A stretch of 64,000 nucleotides of DNA from the NCBI GenBank assembly GCA_963835705.1, contig CAWIGR010000002.1, positions 20,651-84,650 of the forward strand. The letters are read 5' to 3'. Positions 47,052-57,054 of the stretch are shown piece after piece; positions within the stretch are counted from its first letter, which is position 1, and each line of letters opens with the position of its first letter. Position numbers and translations under genes: made by a program. A model generated the notes under the pieces. That model ran no database searches and was not told the DNA's origin. It saw only the letters and a program-made list of their open reading frames with translations. Source of the stretch: JACVRW01 sp963835705 (GTDB lineage: Bacteria; Actinomycetota; Thermoleophilia; Solirubrobacterales; Thermoleophilaceae).

Positions 47052-47546
47052 TTGGTGGCCGACCAGCAGGAAGAACGGCACCCCGAGACCGGTCGCGAGG
47101 AGACCGAGGAGGAGCGGCTCGACCGCAACCTCCAGGAGATGCTGGGGGAGCTGCGCGTCGCGCTCCCGGGTGTGCAGGTGCTGTTCGCCTTCCTGCTGGT
47201 CGTGCCGTTCAACCAGCGCTTCACCGAGGTCACGCAGTTCCAGAAGACGGTGTTCTTCGCCACCCTGCTGTGCACGGCGGCGTCGACCATCTGCCTGCTC
47301 GCGCCGACCGCCCACCACAGGCTCGAGTTCCGCCAGCAGGACAAGCAGCGGATCGTTGGGACAGGCAACCGCATCGTGGTGTGGGGGCTGCTGCTGCTGG
47401 CGGTGGCGATGACGGGCGCGGTGGTGTTCGTCACCGACTTCCTGTACGCCAGCACGACGACGACGGTGGTGGCGGCCGCAATGGGTGGGGCCTTCCTGCT
47501 GCTCTGGTACGCGATCCCGCTGCGGCGGCTGGCGCAGAGCGACTAA
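47052..47546 (+). CDS. DUF6328 membrane protein
   Basis: 164 residues. A Glu-rich cytosolic start (ERLDRNLQEMLGELRVALPG) is followed by four membrane helices (VQVLFAFLLVVPFNQRF, FFATLLCTAASTICLLAPTA, IVVWGLLLLAVAMTGAVVFV, VVAAAMGGAFLLLWYAIPLR). The HHRLEFR/QQDKQRI pattern in the loop is typical of the family, common in actinobacteria and of unknown function. The start is TTG 47052 or GTG 47055. Confidence 0.82.
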   Translation: MVADQQEERHPETGREETEEERLDRNLQEMLGELRVALPGVQVLFAFLLVVPFNQRFTEVTQFQKTVFFATLLCTAASTICLLAPTAHHRLEFRQQDKQRIVGTGNRIVVWGLLLLAVAMTGAVVFVTDFLYASTTTTVVAAAMGGAFLLLWYAIPLRRLAQSD

Positions 47547-47570
47547 CGGGGAGGCCCGAGACGTGAGCGA

Positions 47571-48308
47571 TCACCTGGCGTCGCCACCCCTCATGTGCTC
47601 CAGGCCACGCTGGATCTGGTCCAGTCGCTCCTGGGACGGCACGGCGTCGCCGTACTCGTCGTGCCAGTCCCACCACTCGTACGGCGGGGTCTGCGGATAG
47701 CCCTCGGGTGAGTCCTCCCACTCCTCCTGGCGCCCGAGCGCGGTGATGTCCAGGTACGCCCAGGTGCCCCCCATCGCCTCGTCGCCGCGGTTGTCGATGA
47801 GGTAGGTGCGGAACACGCTGTCGCCGTCGCGGACGAACGCGTTGGTGCCGTGCCACTCGTCCACGCCGAAGTCGGCGTCGAAGCCGTCCGTGATCGTGTA
47901 CCACGGCATCTCCCACCCCATCCGCGCCTTCACGCGCTCGATGTCCGGCTGCGGCGCGCGCGAGACGAAGGCGAGCGTCGTGTCGCGGGCGTTCAGGTGG
48001 GCCACGTGGGCGACCTGGTCGGCCACCATGGAGCAGCCGACGCAGGCGTGCTCGGGCCAGCCGGCCACGCCGGGCTCGAAGAAGGCGCGGTAGACGATCA
48101 GCTGACGGCGGCCCTCGAACAGGTCGAGGAGGCTCGCCTTGCCGTGGGGTCCGTCGAACTCGTACTCCTTCTCCACGGCCAGCCACGGCATGCGGCGACG
48201 CTCGGCGGCCAGGGCGTCGCGTGCGCGGGTCATCTCCTTCTCCTTCACGAGCAGCTTCTGGCGGGCGGCCTCCCACTCCTGCGCTGACACGATCGGCGGT
48301 GCGTTCAT
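47571..48308 (-). CDS. DUF899 thioredoxin-like protein
   Basis: 245 residues. EWEAARQKLLVKEKEMTRAR, RMPWLAVEKEYEFDGPHGKA, then LIVYRAFFEPGVAGWPEHAC and SMVADQVAHVAHLNARDTTL are the DUF899 signature; it ends EWWDWHDEYGDAVP. The fold is thioredoxin/peroxiredoxin-like with one CVGCS pair. Function unproven. ATG 48306-48308. The ECF41-like sigma gene lies upstream on the same strand, a recurrent pairing that suggests an oxidative-stress unit. Confidence 0.87.
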   Translation of the reverse strand: MNAPPIVSAQEWEAARQKLLVKEKEMTRARDALAAERRRMPWLAVEKEYEFDGPHGKASLLDLFEGRRQLIVYRAFFEPGVAGWPEHACVGCSMVADQVAHVAHLNARDTTLAFVSRAPQPDIERVKARMGWEMPWYTITDGFDADFGVDEWHGTNAFVRDGDSVFRTYLIDNRGDEAMGGTWAYLDITALGRQEEWEDSPEGYPQTPPYEWWDWHDEYGDAVPSQERLDQIQRGLEHMRGGDAR

Positions 48309-48374
48309 CTCTTCAAGCTCCTTTGCGGGTCGTTGCTATTGGTCGAGACACCGTCCGCGACCAAAACGGAACGG

Positions 48375-49372
48375 CTACTCGCGAAGTGTCCGTGGAAGCC
48401 CGAAGTGCCGGAAGACGCCGGTGTCTGTGAACCAGGTGATCGCCGCGACCGCGTCGCCTTCGAGCGTGAGCACGATCAGCCCGTAGGGGCGGGCGATCGC
48501 AGCGTGCGGGTCCGGGAGATAGCAGCCGAAGGCCGGCTGGGTGTTGGCCCGAGTGGGCACGACCCGAAGCGGCCTGCCGCGCAGCTCTCCTCGGTGGCGA
48601 AGGAAGGCGCCGATCGCCTGGTGTCCCTGGTATTCGAGCGGCTGGGGCGGCATGGTGAGCAAGGCGTCGTCGGTGAGCAGGGCGACGACGTCGTCGATGT
48701 CGCCGCTCTGCACGGCGTCGGCAAAGCGCCCGACGACTTGGCGCTCGCGGGCGGAGTCCGGCCGCGGGGCGCGCTCGCGGTCGGCGGGCAGACGAGCCTT
48801 GACGGCGGCCCGGGCGCGCTGCAGGGAGCCCTTGACCGCGACCTCGCCCGTGTCGAGCATCTCGGCGACCTCGGCGGTGCGGAAGCCGAGCACGTCGCGC
48901 AGCACGAGTGCCGCGCGCTGGGCGGGAGGCAGGTGCTGGAGCGCGACGATGAACGCGAGCTCGATCGACTCCCTGGCCTCGTAGCGCGCCTCAGGACCGG
49001 GGGACCGGTCCGGCATCTCCTCGAGCAGGACGTCGGGGTAGGGCTCGAGCCAGATCGGCTCGTGCGAGCCGTGTGGGCGCGGGCGCGGCATCCATGGCTT
49101 GGACCTCCCTGTGGTCGGCGCGAGCGGGCGCGCAGCGCGTTCAGGCAGCGGTTCGTCGCGATCCGGTAGAGCCAGGCGCGCACGGAGGCTCGGCCCTCGA
49201 AGCCCTCGAGGCTCCGCCATGCCGCCAGCAGCGTCTCCTGGACCATGTCCTCGGCGTCCTGCATCGAGCCGAGGATGCGGTAGCAGTGCACCTGCAGCTC
49301 TCGCCGATGGGGATCGGTGAGCTCGCGAAACGCCTCTTGGTCACCCGCCTGCGCACGTCGGATCGCGTTCAT
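48375..49372 (-). CDS. ECF sigma factor with C-terminal SnoaL domain, ECF41-like (frameshifted)
   Basis: About 330 residues. Region 2 is DQEAFRELTDPHRRELQVHC and QDAEDMVQETLLAAWRSLEG. Region 4 is LQHLPPAQRAALVLRDVLGF with EVAEMLDTGEVAVKGSLQRA. The C-terminal 130 residues are an NTF2/SnoaL domain (RFADAVQSGDIDDVVALLTD) that in ECF41 factors controls activity in place of a separate anti-sigma. One frameshift (net +2 or -1) near 49125. ATG 49370-49372. Divergent from an MFS exporter gene. Confidence 0.88.
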
Positions 49373-49447
49373 CACCGGTAAGGACACCAGCTCGTCGCGA
49401 AATGGACCGGCCGTTCCGTTCTCGCCGCCGCCGGTGTCTCGACGGAC

Positions 49448-50902
49448 ATGGACACCCACAAGCCCGATCCTCGCCGCTGGCACGCGCTCGCCCTCCTCTG
49501 CGGCGCCTTCTTCATGGTCATTCTCGACGCCAACATCGTTGTCGTCGCGCTGCCCTCGATCGAAGCCGACCTCGGCTTGTCGGAACAGGGGCTGCAGTGG
49601 GTGATCAGCGCCTACGCGCTCACCTTCGCCGGCCTGCTCCTGCTGGGCGGCCGCGCCGCCGACCTGCTCGGACGCCGCCGCGTGTTCATGGTCGGGCTGC
49701 TGTTCTTCACGGCCGCCTCGCTGCTCTGCGGGCTCGCCTGGTCGCCAGGCTCTCTGATCGGGGCCCGTGCCTTCCAGGGCATCGGGGCGGCGATCATGAC
49801 CCCCACCGCCCTCTCGATCATCTCGACCACGTTCGAGGAGGGGCCGGAGCGCAACAAGGCGCTCGGGATCTGGGGGCTGCTCGGCGCCTTCGGCGCGACG
49901 GCGGGGTTCCTGATCGCGGGCCCGCTGGTGGACGGCCCCGGCTGGGAGTGGATCTTCTTCATCAACGTACCCGTCGGTCTGACCGCGCTCGCGCTCTGCC
50001 CGGTGCTCCTGCCCGAGAGCCGGGCAACGATTGCGCGGCGAAGCTACGACCCCGCCGGTGCCCTCAGCATCACCGGCGCGCTCGTCCTGCTCGTCTACGC
50101 GCTCGTCGAAGCCCCCGACGCCGGCTGGGGCAGCCTGCAGACGGTCCTCCTGTTCGCCGGCGCGGCGGCCCTCCTCGCGACCTTCGCGCTGATCGAGTCG
50201 CGCCATCGGGTGCCGCTCGTGCCGCTGCGCATCCTTCGCTCGCGCACGCTCGTCGGCGCCAACGGCGTGATGCTGCTCTTCGGCGCCGTCGCCTTCGGCA
50301 TGCCGTTCATCCTCACGCTGTACGCCCAGCAGGTGCTCGGCTACTCGGCCCTCGAGTTCGGCGTCAGCTTCGTGGTGGTGCCGCTCGCGGCCGCGGCCGG
50401 CATGTTCGTCGCTCAGGCAGCGGTCCTGAAGGTCGGCTTCAGGCCGGTCGCCGCAACGGGCATGGCGCTCCTGGGCGCGGGGTCGCTCCTGCTCACGCAG
50501 GCGTCGGTGGGCGGCAGCTACTTCGGGGACCTGTTCCTCGGGCTGGTCGTCTTCGGCCTCGGCATCGGTCCCGCATTCGCAACCGCCTCGATCGCCGCCC
50601 TCGCAGGCGTGCCCGAGCGGGAGGCCGGGCTGGCCTCCGGCCTGAGCAACACCGCCTTCCAGCTGGGCGGCGCGCTGGGCGTCGCGATCCTCTCGACGGT
50701 TGCCGTCTCCCGCTCCGAGGGCTACCTGGCGGCGAACGAAGGCGCGAATCCGCTCGTCGTGCTGACCGAGGGCTTTCAGTCTGCCTTCGTGGCCTGCGTC
50801 GTCCTGGCCGGGATCGGGGTGGCGCTGGCGCTCCTGCTGCTCGGCCGGCCGCGCTCGGCCCCGAAGGAGCGGCTCGAGGCCGCTCCCGCGGCGGCCGACT
50901 GA
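49448..50902 (+). CDS. DHA2-type MFS multidrug exporter (EmrB/QacA family)
   Basis: 484 residues, about 14 membrane helices. The first is ALALLCGAFFMVILDANIVV, which carries the conserved acidic motif; motif A is GGRAADLLGRRRVFMVGLL, motif C is GLLGAFGATAGFLIAGPLVD. ATG 49448. Exports hydrophobic drugs by proton antiport. The intergenic region with the ECF41-like sigma gene is only 75 bases. Substrates unknown. Confidence 0.9.
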   Translation: MDTHKPDPRRWHALALLCGAFFMVILDANIVVVALPSIEADLGLSEQGLQWVISAYALTFAGLLLLGGRAADLLGRRRVFMVGLLFFTAASLLCGLAWSPGSLIGARAFQGIGAAIMTPTALSIISTTFEEGPERNKALGIWGLLGAFGATAGFLIAGPLVDGPGWEWIFFINVPVGLTALALCPVLLPESRATIARRSYDPAGALSITGALVLLVYALVEAPDAGWGSLQTVLLFAGAAALLATFALIESRHRVPLVPLRILRSRTLVGANGVMLLFGAVAFGMPFILTLYAQQVLGYSALEFGVSFVVVPLAAAAGMFVAQAAVLKVGFRPVAATGMALLGAGSLLLTQASVGGSYFGDLFLGLVVFGLGIGPAFATASIAALAGVPEREAGLASGLSNTAFQLGGALGVAILSTVAVSRSEGYLAANEGANPLVVLTEGFQSAFVACVVLAGIGVALALLLLGRPRSAPKERLEAAPAAAD

Positions 50903-50911
50903 CAAGCGGAG

Positions 50912-51307
50912 CTACTCGGGTGCCGCGAGCGCCACTCCGAGCCCAGCGGCTGCCCGCGCGAGGCGCGAGTCGGTCGTGGCGAGCGGCTCGTCGAGCCGGC
51001 GAGCGAGCGTCACATAGAGGGCGTCGTCGAAGGTGAAGTTGTCGCGCAACGCGAAAGCGTCGGCCAGCAGCGGCTCTGTTGGGTAGGTCTCGACGCCGAG
51101 CGCCCGCAGCGTCCGGAGGCTGCGCTGCGCGTCGGCAGCGTCGAGCCGGCCCGAGAGCGTGTGCCGCCGCAGGTAGCGGCCCAGCTCGACGCCCGCGCAG
51201 TCCGGTGCAGCGAGCTCGTCGCTTGTGGCCACCCACCGGCGCCACGGCTGGCCGGCCGGCAGCCCCACCAGCACATCGATCAGCAGCGACGCGTCGACGA
51301 CGCTCAC
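50912..51307 (-). CDS. vapC: VapC-type PIN-domain ribonuclease toxin
   Basis: 131 residues. The four acidic residues of the PIN nuclease centre are in MSVVDASLLIDVL (Asp5), GVELGRYL (Glu), NFTFDDALYVTLA (Asp) and TTDSRLARAA (Asp). Members cut tRNA or rRNA. The start overlaps the antitoxin stop by four bases, the usual vapBC arrangement. Confidence 0.87.
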   Translation of the reverse strand: MSVVDASLLIDVLVGLPAGQPWRRWVATSDELAAPDCAGVELGRYLRRHTLSGRLDAADAQRSLRTLRALGVETYPTEPLLADAFALRDNFTFDDALYVTLARRLDEPLATTDSRLARAAAGLGVALAAPE

Positions 51308-51537
51308 GCGGCGCGCTCGCGTGAGCGGCGCACCTCCCGCGCCGCGCTGCGGCCCAACTCCGGGGGCGCCTCGCGGTCGAGCAGCGCCAGCAGCTCATCG
51401 GGCGACGGGCGCGCGGCGAGCCGCTCCATCTCACCGCGCAGATAGTCGCTGAGCGTCTGCCCGCGCAGCGCGGCTCGGGCCTTGAGGGCGCGGTGCACCT
51501 CCTCCGGGACCCCCTTGATCTGCACCATGCGCGTCAT
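51304..51537 (-). CDS. vapB: VapB/FitA-type ribbon-helix-helix antitoxin
   Basis: 77 residues. The RHH fold is seen in MVQIKGVPEEVHRALKARAA and LRGQTLSDYLRGEMERLAAR; the acidic tail (PSPDELLALLDREAPPEL) would wrap the toxin. ATG 51535-51537. It overlaps the toxin by four bases and probably represses the operon. Confidence 0.85.
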   Translation of the reverse strand: MTRMVQIKGVPEEVHRALKARAALRGQTLSDYLRGEMERLAARPSPDELLALLDREAPPELGRSAAREVRRSRERAA

Positions 51538-51578
51538 GCTCTTGGCAGGTTAACAGGACATGAGCATGTTCGGGGCCG

Positions 51579-52388
51579 CTAAAGCAGCGACGCGGCGATC
51601 TCGAGGGCGCGGTCGCGGTCGAAGGCGCCCTCGAGGCGCACCAGGACATCGCCGCGCTGCATCAGCAGGACGTTCTGCGCGAGGCGCAGCTCGTCCTCCA
51701 CGATCTCGCCGCTGGGGGCGCGGTAGAAGAAGAAGTGCTCGGCGCCCTCGATCCAGGCGGCGGGCTCCCCGCCCACGGTGAGCTCCTCGATTGCGGTGGC
51801 CTGCGGGGCGAGCTTCTGGAAGAAGTCGGGCACAAGGTCGCCGCGGATCTCCGTGACCAGGAGGCCGAGGCCGGTGGTCCTGGCCCGCGGCAGGCCGGGT
51901 CGGGCGCGGTAGGTGAGCGAGAGCTCGCCGCCGGGGGCGCGGTCGCTCACGTAGACGCCGTCGGGCTCGCCGGGGTCGTCGGGGACGAGGGGATCGAAGG
52001 CGAGCCTTTCGGATGCGTCTTCCAGCGTGGTGCGGGTGCCGAGCTCGAGCGGCTCGATAGGCGGCGCCGGCGGGAGCGTCTCGCGACGCTCGATGGTCGC
52101 GCCCTGGAGGCCGATGAACTCGAGCACGGCGTCGCGCACGCTCGGGACCGCGGCGAAGACGCCCCCGGCGAGGACGAGCAGGGAGACGAGCGCGAGCACG
52201 AGCGCGCGGCGGAAGCCGCGGGGCGGGAGGAGCCCGGCCGGGCGGAAGCGGCGCTTCGGCGCGGCCTCTCGGGCCTTGCCCGCGGGCATCGCCTGCAGCC
52301 GCGCGGTCACGCTCGACGCCAGGTCGGGCGTCTCCGGCCAGTCGAGCTCCCGGCCGATGCGGGTCAGCGTCTGCTCGAGGTCACGCAT
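51579..52388 (-). CDS. Single-pass membrane protein paired with ECF sigma, probable anti-sigma factor
   Basis: 269 residues. The N-terminal 65 residues are cytosolic (LEQTLTRIGRELDWPETPDL, SVTARLQAMPAGKAREA), the membrane helix lies at about 75-95 (ALVLALVSLLVLAGGVFAAV), and an external domain follows (FDPLVPDDPGEPDGVYVSDR, ELTVGGEPAAWIEGAEHFFF). The start ATG 52386-52388 overlaps the sigma stop by eight bases. No zinc anti-sigma motif is seen; inferred from coupling. Confidence 0.75.
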   Translation of the reverse strand: MRDLEQTLTRIGRELDWPETPDLASSVTARLQAMPAGKAREAAPKRRFRPAGLLPPRGFRRALVLALVSLLVLAGGVFAAVPSVRDAVLEFIGLQGATIERRETLPPAPPIEPLELGTRTTLEDASERLAFDPLVPDDPGEPDGVYVSDRAPGGELSLTYRARPGLPRARTTGLGLLVTEIRGDLVPDFFQKLAPQATAIEELTVGGEPAAWIEGAEHFFFYRAPSGEIVEDELRLAQNVLLMQRGDVLVRLEGAFDRDRALEIAASLL

Positions 52389-52941
52389 CGGCCGGCTCCA
52401 TCCGGGCGCGCAGGCGCTCCAGGGCTCGGGAGGTTCGGGACTTGACGGTGCCGCGAGCGCACCCAAGGGCCGCCGCCGTCTCCTCCTCCGACAGCTCGAG
52501 GAAGTAGCGGCAGGCAATCGCCTCGCGATCGGTGTCGGAGAGATCCGCCAGGGCGGCAAGCAGCGCCTCGCGCTGCTCGGAGTCGAGGAGCGCCGCCTCG
52601 GGAGACGGGACCGCGCCGCCCGGGCGGCGCTCCTCGGCCACGCGCAGCGCGAGCCGCTCCCGCCGGCCCGCGGACTTGACCCGGTTGCGTGCCTCGTTCG
52701 AGACGATCGCCAGAAGCCAGGGCCGAAGGGCGCGCCGGGCTCGAAAGCGCCCCAGCGCGGCGTGGGCCTTCAGGAACGCGTCCTGCGCGGCCTCCTCCGC
52801 ATCCGCCGCATTCCCGGTGATCACCCAGGCCGTCCGAAACGCGATGCTCTGATGACGCCGCACGATTTCCCCATAGGCCTCCAGCTCGCCGCGCTTGGCC
52901 CTCGCGACGAGCTCGTCCTCAGTGGGTGGCCGGTCCTCCAC
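52381..52941 (-). CDS. ECF RNA polymerase sigma factor
   Basis: 186 residues. Region 2: EAYGEIVRRHQSIAFRTAWV with DAEEAAQDAFLKAHAALGRF. Region 4: LADLSDTDREAIACRYFLEL with LSEEETAAALGCARGTVKSR. The GTG at 52939-52941 (MEDRPPTEDELVARAK) fits the family best; the frame opens further upstream (to 53040). Cotranscribed with the membrane partner gene. Confidence 0.87.
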   Translation of the reverse strand: MEDRPPTEDELVARAKRGELEAYGEIVRRHQSIAFRTAWVITGNAADAEEAAQDAFLKAHAALGRFRARRALRPWLLAIVSNEARNRVKSAGRRERLALRVAEERRPGGAVPSPEAALLDSEQREALLAALADLSDTDREAIACRYFLELSEEETAAALGCARGTVKSRTSRALERLRARMEPADA

Positions 52942-53107
52942 CGTGCCATGTAGTACAACGATGGGGGCGGACCGGTTCCCGAGCGGGCGGACCGATGGCG
53001 CCGCGCCATGGCAAAGGGCGACCGCGACAGCCGGGGCCACGCCGAGCGCAGCGGGTCGGTCGGGGCTGCGTCAGCGCGCTCCGGCCGGGGTGCTAGCGAG
53101 TCAGGAG

Positions 53108-53669
53108 CTACTCGACTGCGCAAGAGCCGGCGAAGGCCAATCCGCTCGCTAGCCCAAGGGCAAGCACCAGGCCCGCGATTCCCGCTATGGTGAGCGTGTC
53201 CGAGCCGCCGCTGGCGGCTGCCTCGATGGCGACTGAGTTGCCGGCGGCGGGACCGCGCGCGTTGCTCGCCGTCGTTCCCAGGGCGCCGCTGCTGGATTGC
53301 GCTCCCGGAGGTCCTGTCGGTCTTCGCCCAAGTCCGCCGCTGAGTCCCGCCGCGCCCTGCAGGCCCGCCGCCCTGCCGAGGACGTGTCCGGCGGGGCGTG
53401 GATGCCGGCACCGAAGAGCGGTTGATCGCTCGTCCCGGTGCGCCCTCCCCTGTCCGGCGCTGCTCGTCGCGGGCACCCTTACGCCGCGCCTCCTCGAGCG
53501 GGATCCCGTACTCCGTGCCGGCAGGGGTGTCGGGATCGACGAAGACGCCTGGCTGAGCCTGGGCAACCGAAGGCACGCAAGACGCCAGCGCAGCGCAGTC
53601 AGCGACTACCTGACCGGTAGAGCAATGCAGCGCAACCGATAAGCTCTTGGACCCCACCGCCCACGGCAT
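53108..53669 (-). CDS. Exported, C-terminally anchored protein with VDPDTPAGTEY motif (one frameshift)
   Basis: About 185 residues. The signal peptide starts MPWAVGSKSLSVALHCSTGQ and ends before QPGVFVDPDTPAGTEYGIPL. That stretch is followed by a Lys/Arg-rich acidic linker (EEARRKGARDEQRR). After a frameshift at about 53360 the rest is Gly/Ala/Ser-rich and ends in a helix (TLTIAGIAGLVLALGLASGL) then CAVE. The FVDPDTPAGTEY block looks conserved and lineage-specific to me. No function is known. Confidence 0.6.
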
Positions 53670-53783
53670 CTCCCTTCAGCGTCCCTTGGTGGGCCAGTCG
53701 ATTTCGGATGGCACTTCCTGACCACTTAGAGCGTTGCGTGAAAGCGCGGGACGACGCCCTGCACCGAGGCGCCCATCAACTAG

Positions 53784-55748
53784 CTAGTACCCGCGTATAC
53801 GTCCAAACACAAGGATCTTAAGGTTGCGCTCCGCCGAGCTAGCCGGTCGCATTGCCGCCGACGGGCTTGCCGGACCGCACCTGCAAGGTCTTGGTTGCGC
53901 GGGTTCAGCGCCAAGGCGCGGCGGTAGTCGCGCAGCGCCTGCGCGTGGTCGCCGCGGCGGGTGGCGAGGTCCCCCAGCAGCGCCCAGGTGACGAAGTCGT
54001 GAGGCTCGCGGCGGGTCGCCTCCGCCAGCGCGGCGCGAGCGCGGGCGATAGTCGCCGAGCCGAGCCCAGCCGGCCGACTCGAGGTAGTAGGCGTCGAGGT
54101 CTTCGTCGTTCAGCTGCAGCGAGTCGCGTGCCTTGGCGATCGCCTCGGCCGGATCCGAGGCCAGGAGCTCCTGCCCGTCGTTCAGATAGCGGTCGGCGAG
54201 CGCAGCACGCCCGACGAGGACTGCCCCGGCGAGCACGGCCACGCCGCAACCGCCACGACCGCCAGGCGCGCCCGGCTGGTCCCCTCCGCCCGCTGCCGCC
54301 TCCACGGACCGACGAGCACCGCCGCCGAGCAGAGCGCGATCCCGGTGAGACCCGGGATCAGGTGCAGCCAGTCGACGCTCGTGTGGACGAGCCAGACGGC
54401 GAAGGTGCCGCCGGCGGCGACGGTCAGGCCCCGGACCCGCAGATCGTCCTTGGCCGCGCGAGCGCGCCGGGCGAAGCCCGCGCCGATAGCCACGAGGAAG
54501 ACCGCGAGCAAGATCCCGCCGACGAGCCCGAGCTCGCCAAGCGTCTGCAGCTCGATGCTGTGCGCCTGGCGGATGTCCTCCGTCGTGCGTCGCTCGAGGA
54601 AGTAGGTGCGGTCGTAGTTGCCGGCGCCGACGCCCTTCAGAGGGTCGTCGGCGAACTGATCGACCGCCACGCGCCAGTAGTCGTAGCGGTTGCCTGCGCC
54701 GGTGGTGAAGCGCGACGAGCGCTCCTCCGCGGTCTCGAGCTCCACGAACGCGCGGTACTCGTCGCGGACCTTGCCGACCGGGTCACCGATCGCGGCGAGC
54801 GCAACCGCGACGACGATCGCGCCGGCACAAGCGCGGGTGGCGCCCAGGCGAACCGGCGCGCGGCCGGCAGCCCGATCGCCCAGCCGCTCGAACCGCCGTC
54901 ACTGCGGCGGCCCACAGCACGCCCGCCACAGCCGAGGCGACCACGATGGCGAGGCCGGCGTCGCGGAGCTCGCTGTCAGCCGGAGCGGCGCTCGTCCCTG
55001 CCGAGTCATAGACCTCGAGCACGGGCCCGATGCAGATCGCCATGCCGGCTCCGGCCACTGCAAGCGCCCATGCCCGCTTCGTCCGCCCGGGCACCGCGAC
55101 GAGCAGGACCAGCACCGAGACGGCGACAGCCGGAAGAACCGCCCGCGTCTGTCCGAGCAGGACCATCGCACCGAGGAGCGTCGCGCCCGCGAGCCCGGCC
55201 CCGGCGACCAGCCGGCCTTCGAGCCCGTTCGGCGAGCGCGATCAGTGGCCAGACGCCCATGAGGAGATATCCGGCTTGGCCGTTGATGTACCCGAGCGGC
55301 TCGTGCAGCCGGCCCGACGAGGAACAGATCGTCGCCGCTGCCCGCCAGCAGCCGGACCAAGATGTAGACGCCGAGCGCCAAGACGGCCGCCGTGCCTGCG
55401 CCGACGACCACGCTGCCGAGCCGGTCGTCGCGCAGCAGGAGCACCAGCACGCCGAAGAGCGCGGCGTAGAGGAGCCACCGGTTCGCATCGGTCATGGCCT
55501 GATCGGCGGACTCCGACCAACCAATCGAGCTGAGCGCCCAGAGCCACAGACCGGCAAGGGCTCCGGCTGCGACCAGCGCCGTGCGACGAGGCGCGGCCGG
55601 ACGGGCAATGGCCAAGCCCATCAAGCGCGGCGAGCATCCCCAGCGCGATCGGCCCCCAGACCGAGATGTCGTAGAAGCCGTAGAGCAGGGGACTGAGCCC
55701 GCACGAGATCGCGATGAAGGCGATGAGTAACGCCTCTGCCGGCAACAA
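53784..55748 (-). CDS. O-antigen ligase/polymerase-like membrane protein with TPR tail (frameshifted)
   Basis: About 650 residues. A TTG at 55746-55748 begins LLPAEALLIAFIAISCGLSP; other membrane helices include LLYAALFGVLVLLLRDDRLG and VAVSVLVLLVAVPGRTK. The Wzy/WaaL-type external loop is FVELETAEERSSRFTTGAGN, YDYWRVAVDQFADDPLKGVG, AHSIELQTLGELGLVGGILL. After about 54200 a TPR-like tail starts (ASDPAEAIAKARDSLQLNDE, then ARLGDY, WALLGDLATRRGDHAQALRD). At least five frameshifts. The exact 3' end is uncertain; 53784 and 53840 are both possible. Joins polysaccharide repeat units or transfers chains to lipid. Confidence 0.75.
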
Positions 55749-56816
55749 GCCTCGGCGATGGGAGGGAGGAGGGCCGCCAGGGCTCTTGGGCAACGGTTCC
55801 ACCCGATGGAGCCTGGGGCTGCCAGACGCGAACCTCGAGCAGGGTGATCGTCGCTGTCCCGACGATGAACCACACGCTCCACGCCGCCACGACCGATCCG
55901 CCGCCGAGCTCCAAGGCTCCGAGGGCGGTGAGGCACAGCAGAGCCTGCAAGCCCCCGAGCGACGCTGAAACGACGCGCGGGCTACCGACCGAGCGCTGCA
56001 GGTAGTTGGCAAGGCTGTCGGGACCGGCCTGCAGCAATCCCACGCCACGCCGGAGCCGGGAGAGGACGCGAAACACCATGTCCAGCAACGGGAGGCCGAC
56101 CAGGACACCCGCCGTCAGGAAGATGGTCCAACCCGCGTGAGCCTCGACTGGGGTCGCCATCAGAACCGCGCCGACCACGAAGCCGATGGGCATGCTCCCG
56201 CCGTCCCCCAGGAAGATCCGCGCGGGCTTGCGGAGGTTGTAGGGAAGAAAGCCGAGGCAGGCGCCCGACAGCGAAAAGGCCGCCGCGGCGACGGCCTCAT
56301 CCCCGTTGAGGAGGGCGAGAGTGCCCGCACCTGCTGCGGAAACGGCGGCCACCGTGCTCGCTACACCGTCCATCAGGTCCAGCAGGTTCAGAGCGTTCAC
56401 AACCGCGATGATCCAGACGGCGGTGAGGGCGAGATTGGCCAGCCTCGGAAGGAAAGACCGACCAGCCGATCCCAGCGGCCCAGAGCCCGCCGGCGGCGGC
56501 CGCCTCGACTCCCGAGCCGCACCGCCCAGTGGACGCCTCGCCGATCATCGAGCGTTCCAACGGCCCACAGGATGGCCGTGAGCGCTGCGAGGGAGAACGC
56601 CTTGGAGCCCTCCGGGCCACTCGCCAGGAGGCCGACCACGAAAGCTCCGGTGACTGCAGCTCCGCCGAGATATGGCGTGGGCGTCGAATGGGTCTTCCAT
56701 CCTGCCGGACGGTCGAAGAAGCCGAGCCTTGTCGCTGCCCTCACTGCTGCCGGGGTGGCGATGAGGGCAGTGCCGAGCGGGAGTAGAAAGGCCGCAAGCA
56801 CGGGTGATCCGGTCAT
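55621..56816 (-). CDS. WecA/MraY-family polyprenyl-phosphate sugar-1-phosphate transferase (frameshifted)
   Basis: The first committed step of the polysaccharide pathway. Visible: FLLPLGTALIATPAAVRAAT and LGFFDRPAGWKTHSTPTPYL (substrate motif), AVGTLDDRRGVHW (DDxxG metal site), NALNLLDLMDG (NxxNxxDG) and RIFLGDGGSMPIGF (GDxGS). The gene starts ATG 56814-56816. Two frameshifts near 56490 and 56410. The frame runs 130 bases past the start of the ligase gene; the natural stop has probably been lost near 55750, giving a typical 355 residues. It transfers a sugar-1-phosphate to undecaprenyl-phosphate. Confidence 0.85.
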
Positions 56817-57054
56817 CGCTTTGCCTACCTAGCCTCCGGAGTCGAGCCAGTCTTCAGCGTCGGGCCTGCTGCGTCCCAACGCCCAGATAGCAGCGCCTCG
56901 ACGATGAGTCACAAGGACGGAACTTCGCCATCTGCCTAGCGTAGCCGCGACCCAGAGCTGCGACATCCACCTGCCTCGAACGCGGCGGATCTAACACCAC
57001 AACGTGGGCACCCAGCCGACACCCCACCGCAGTAGGCAGCGCGGGGTCACGACG

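Noticed and set aside
48476..50905. An 809-codon minus-strand open frame covering the MFS gene
   Set aside because: Only its last part (the sigma factor) is real; the rest is antisense to the clearly coding exporter.
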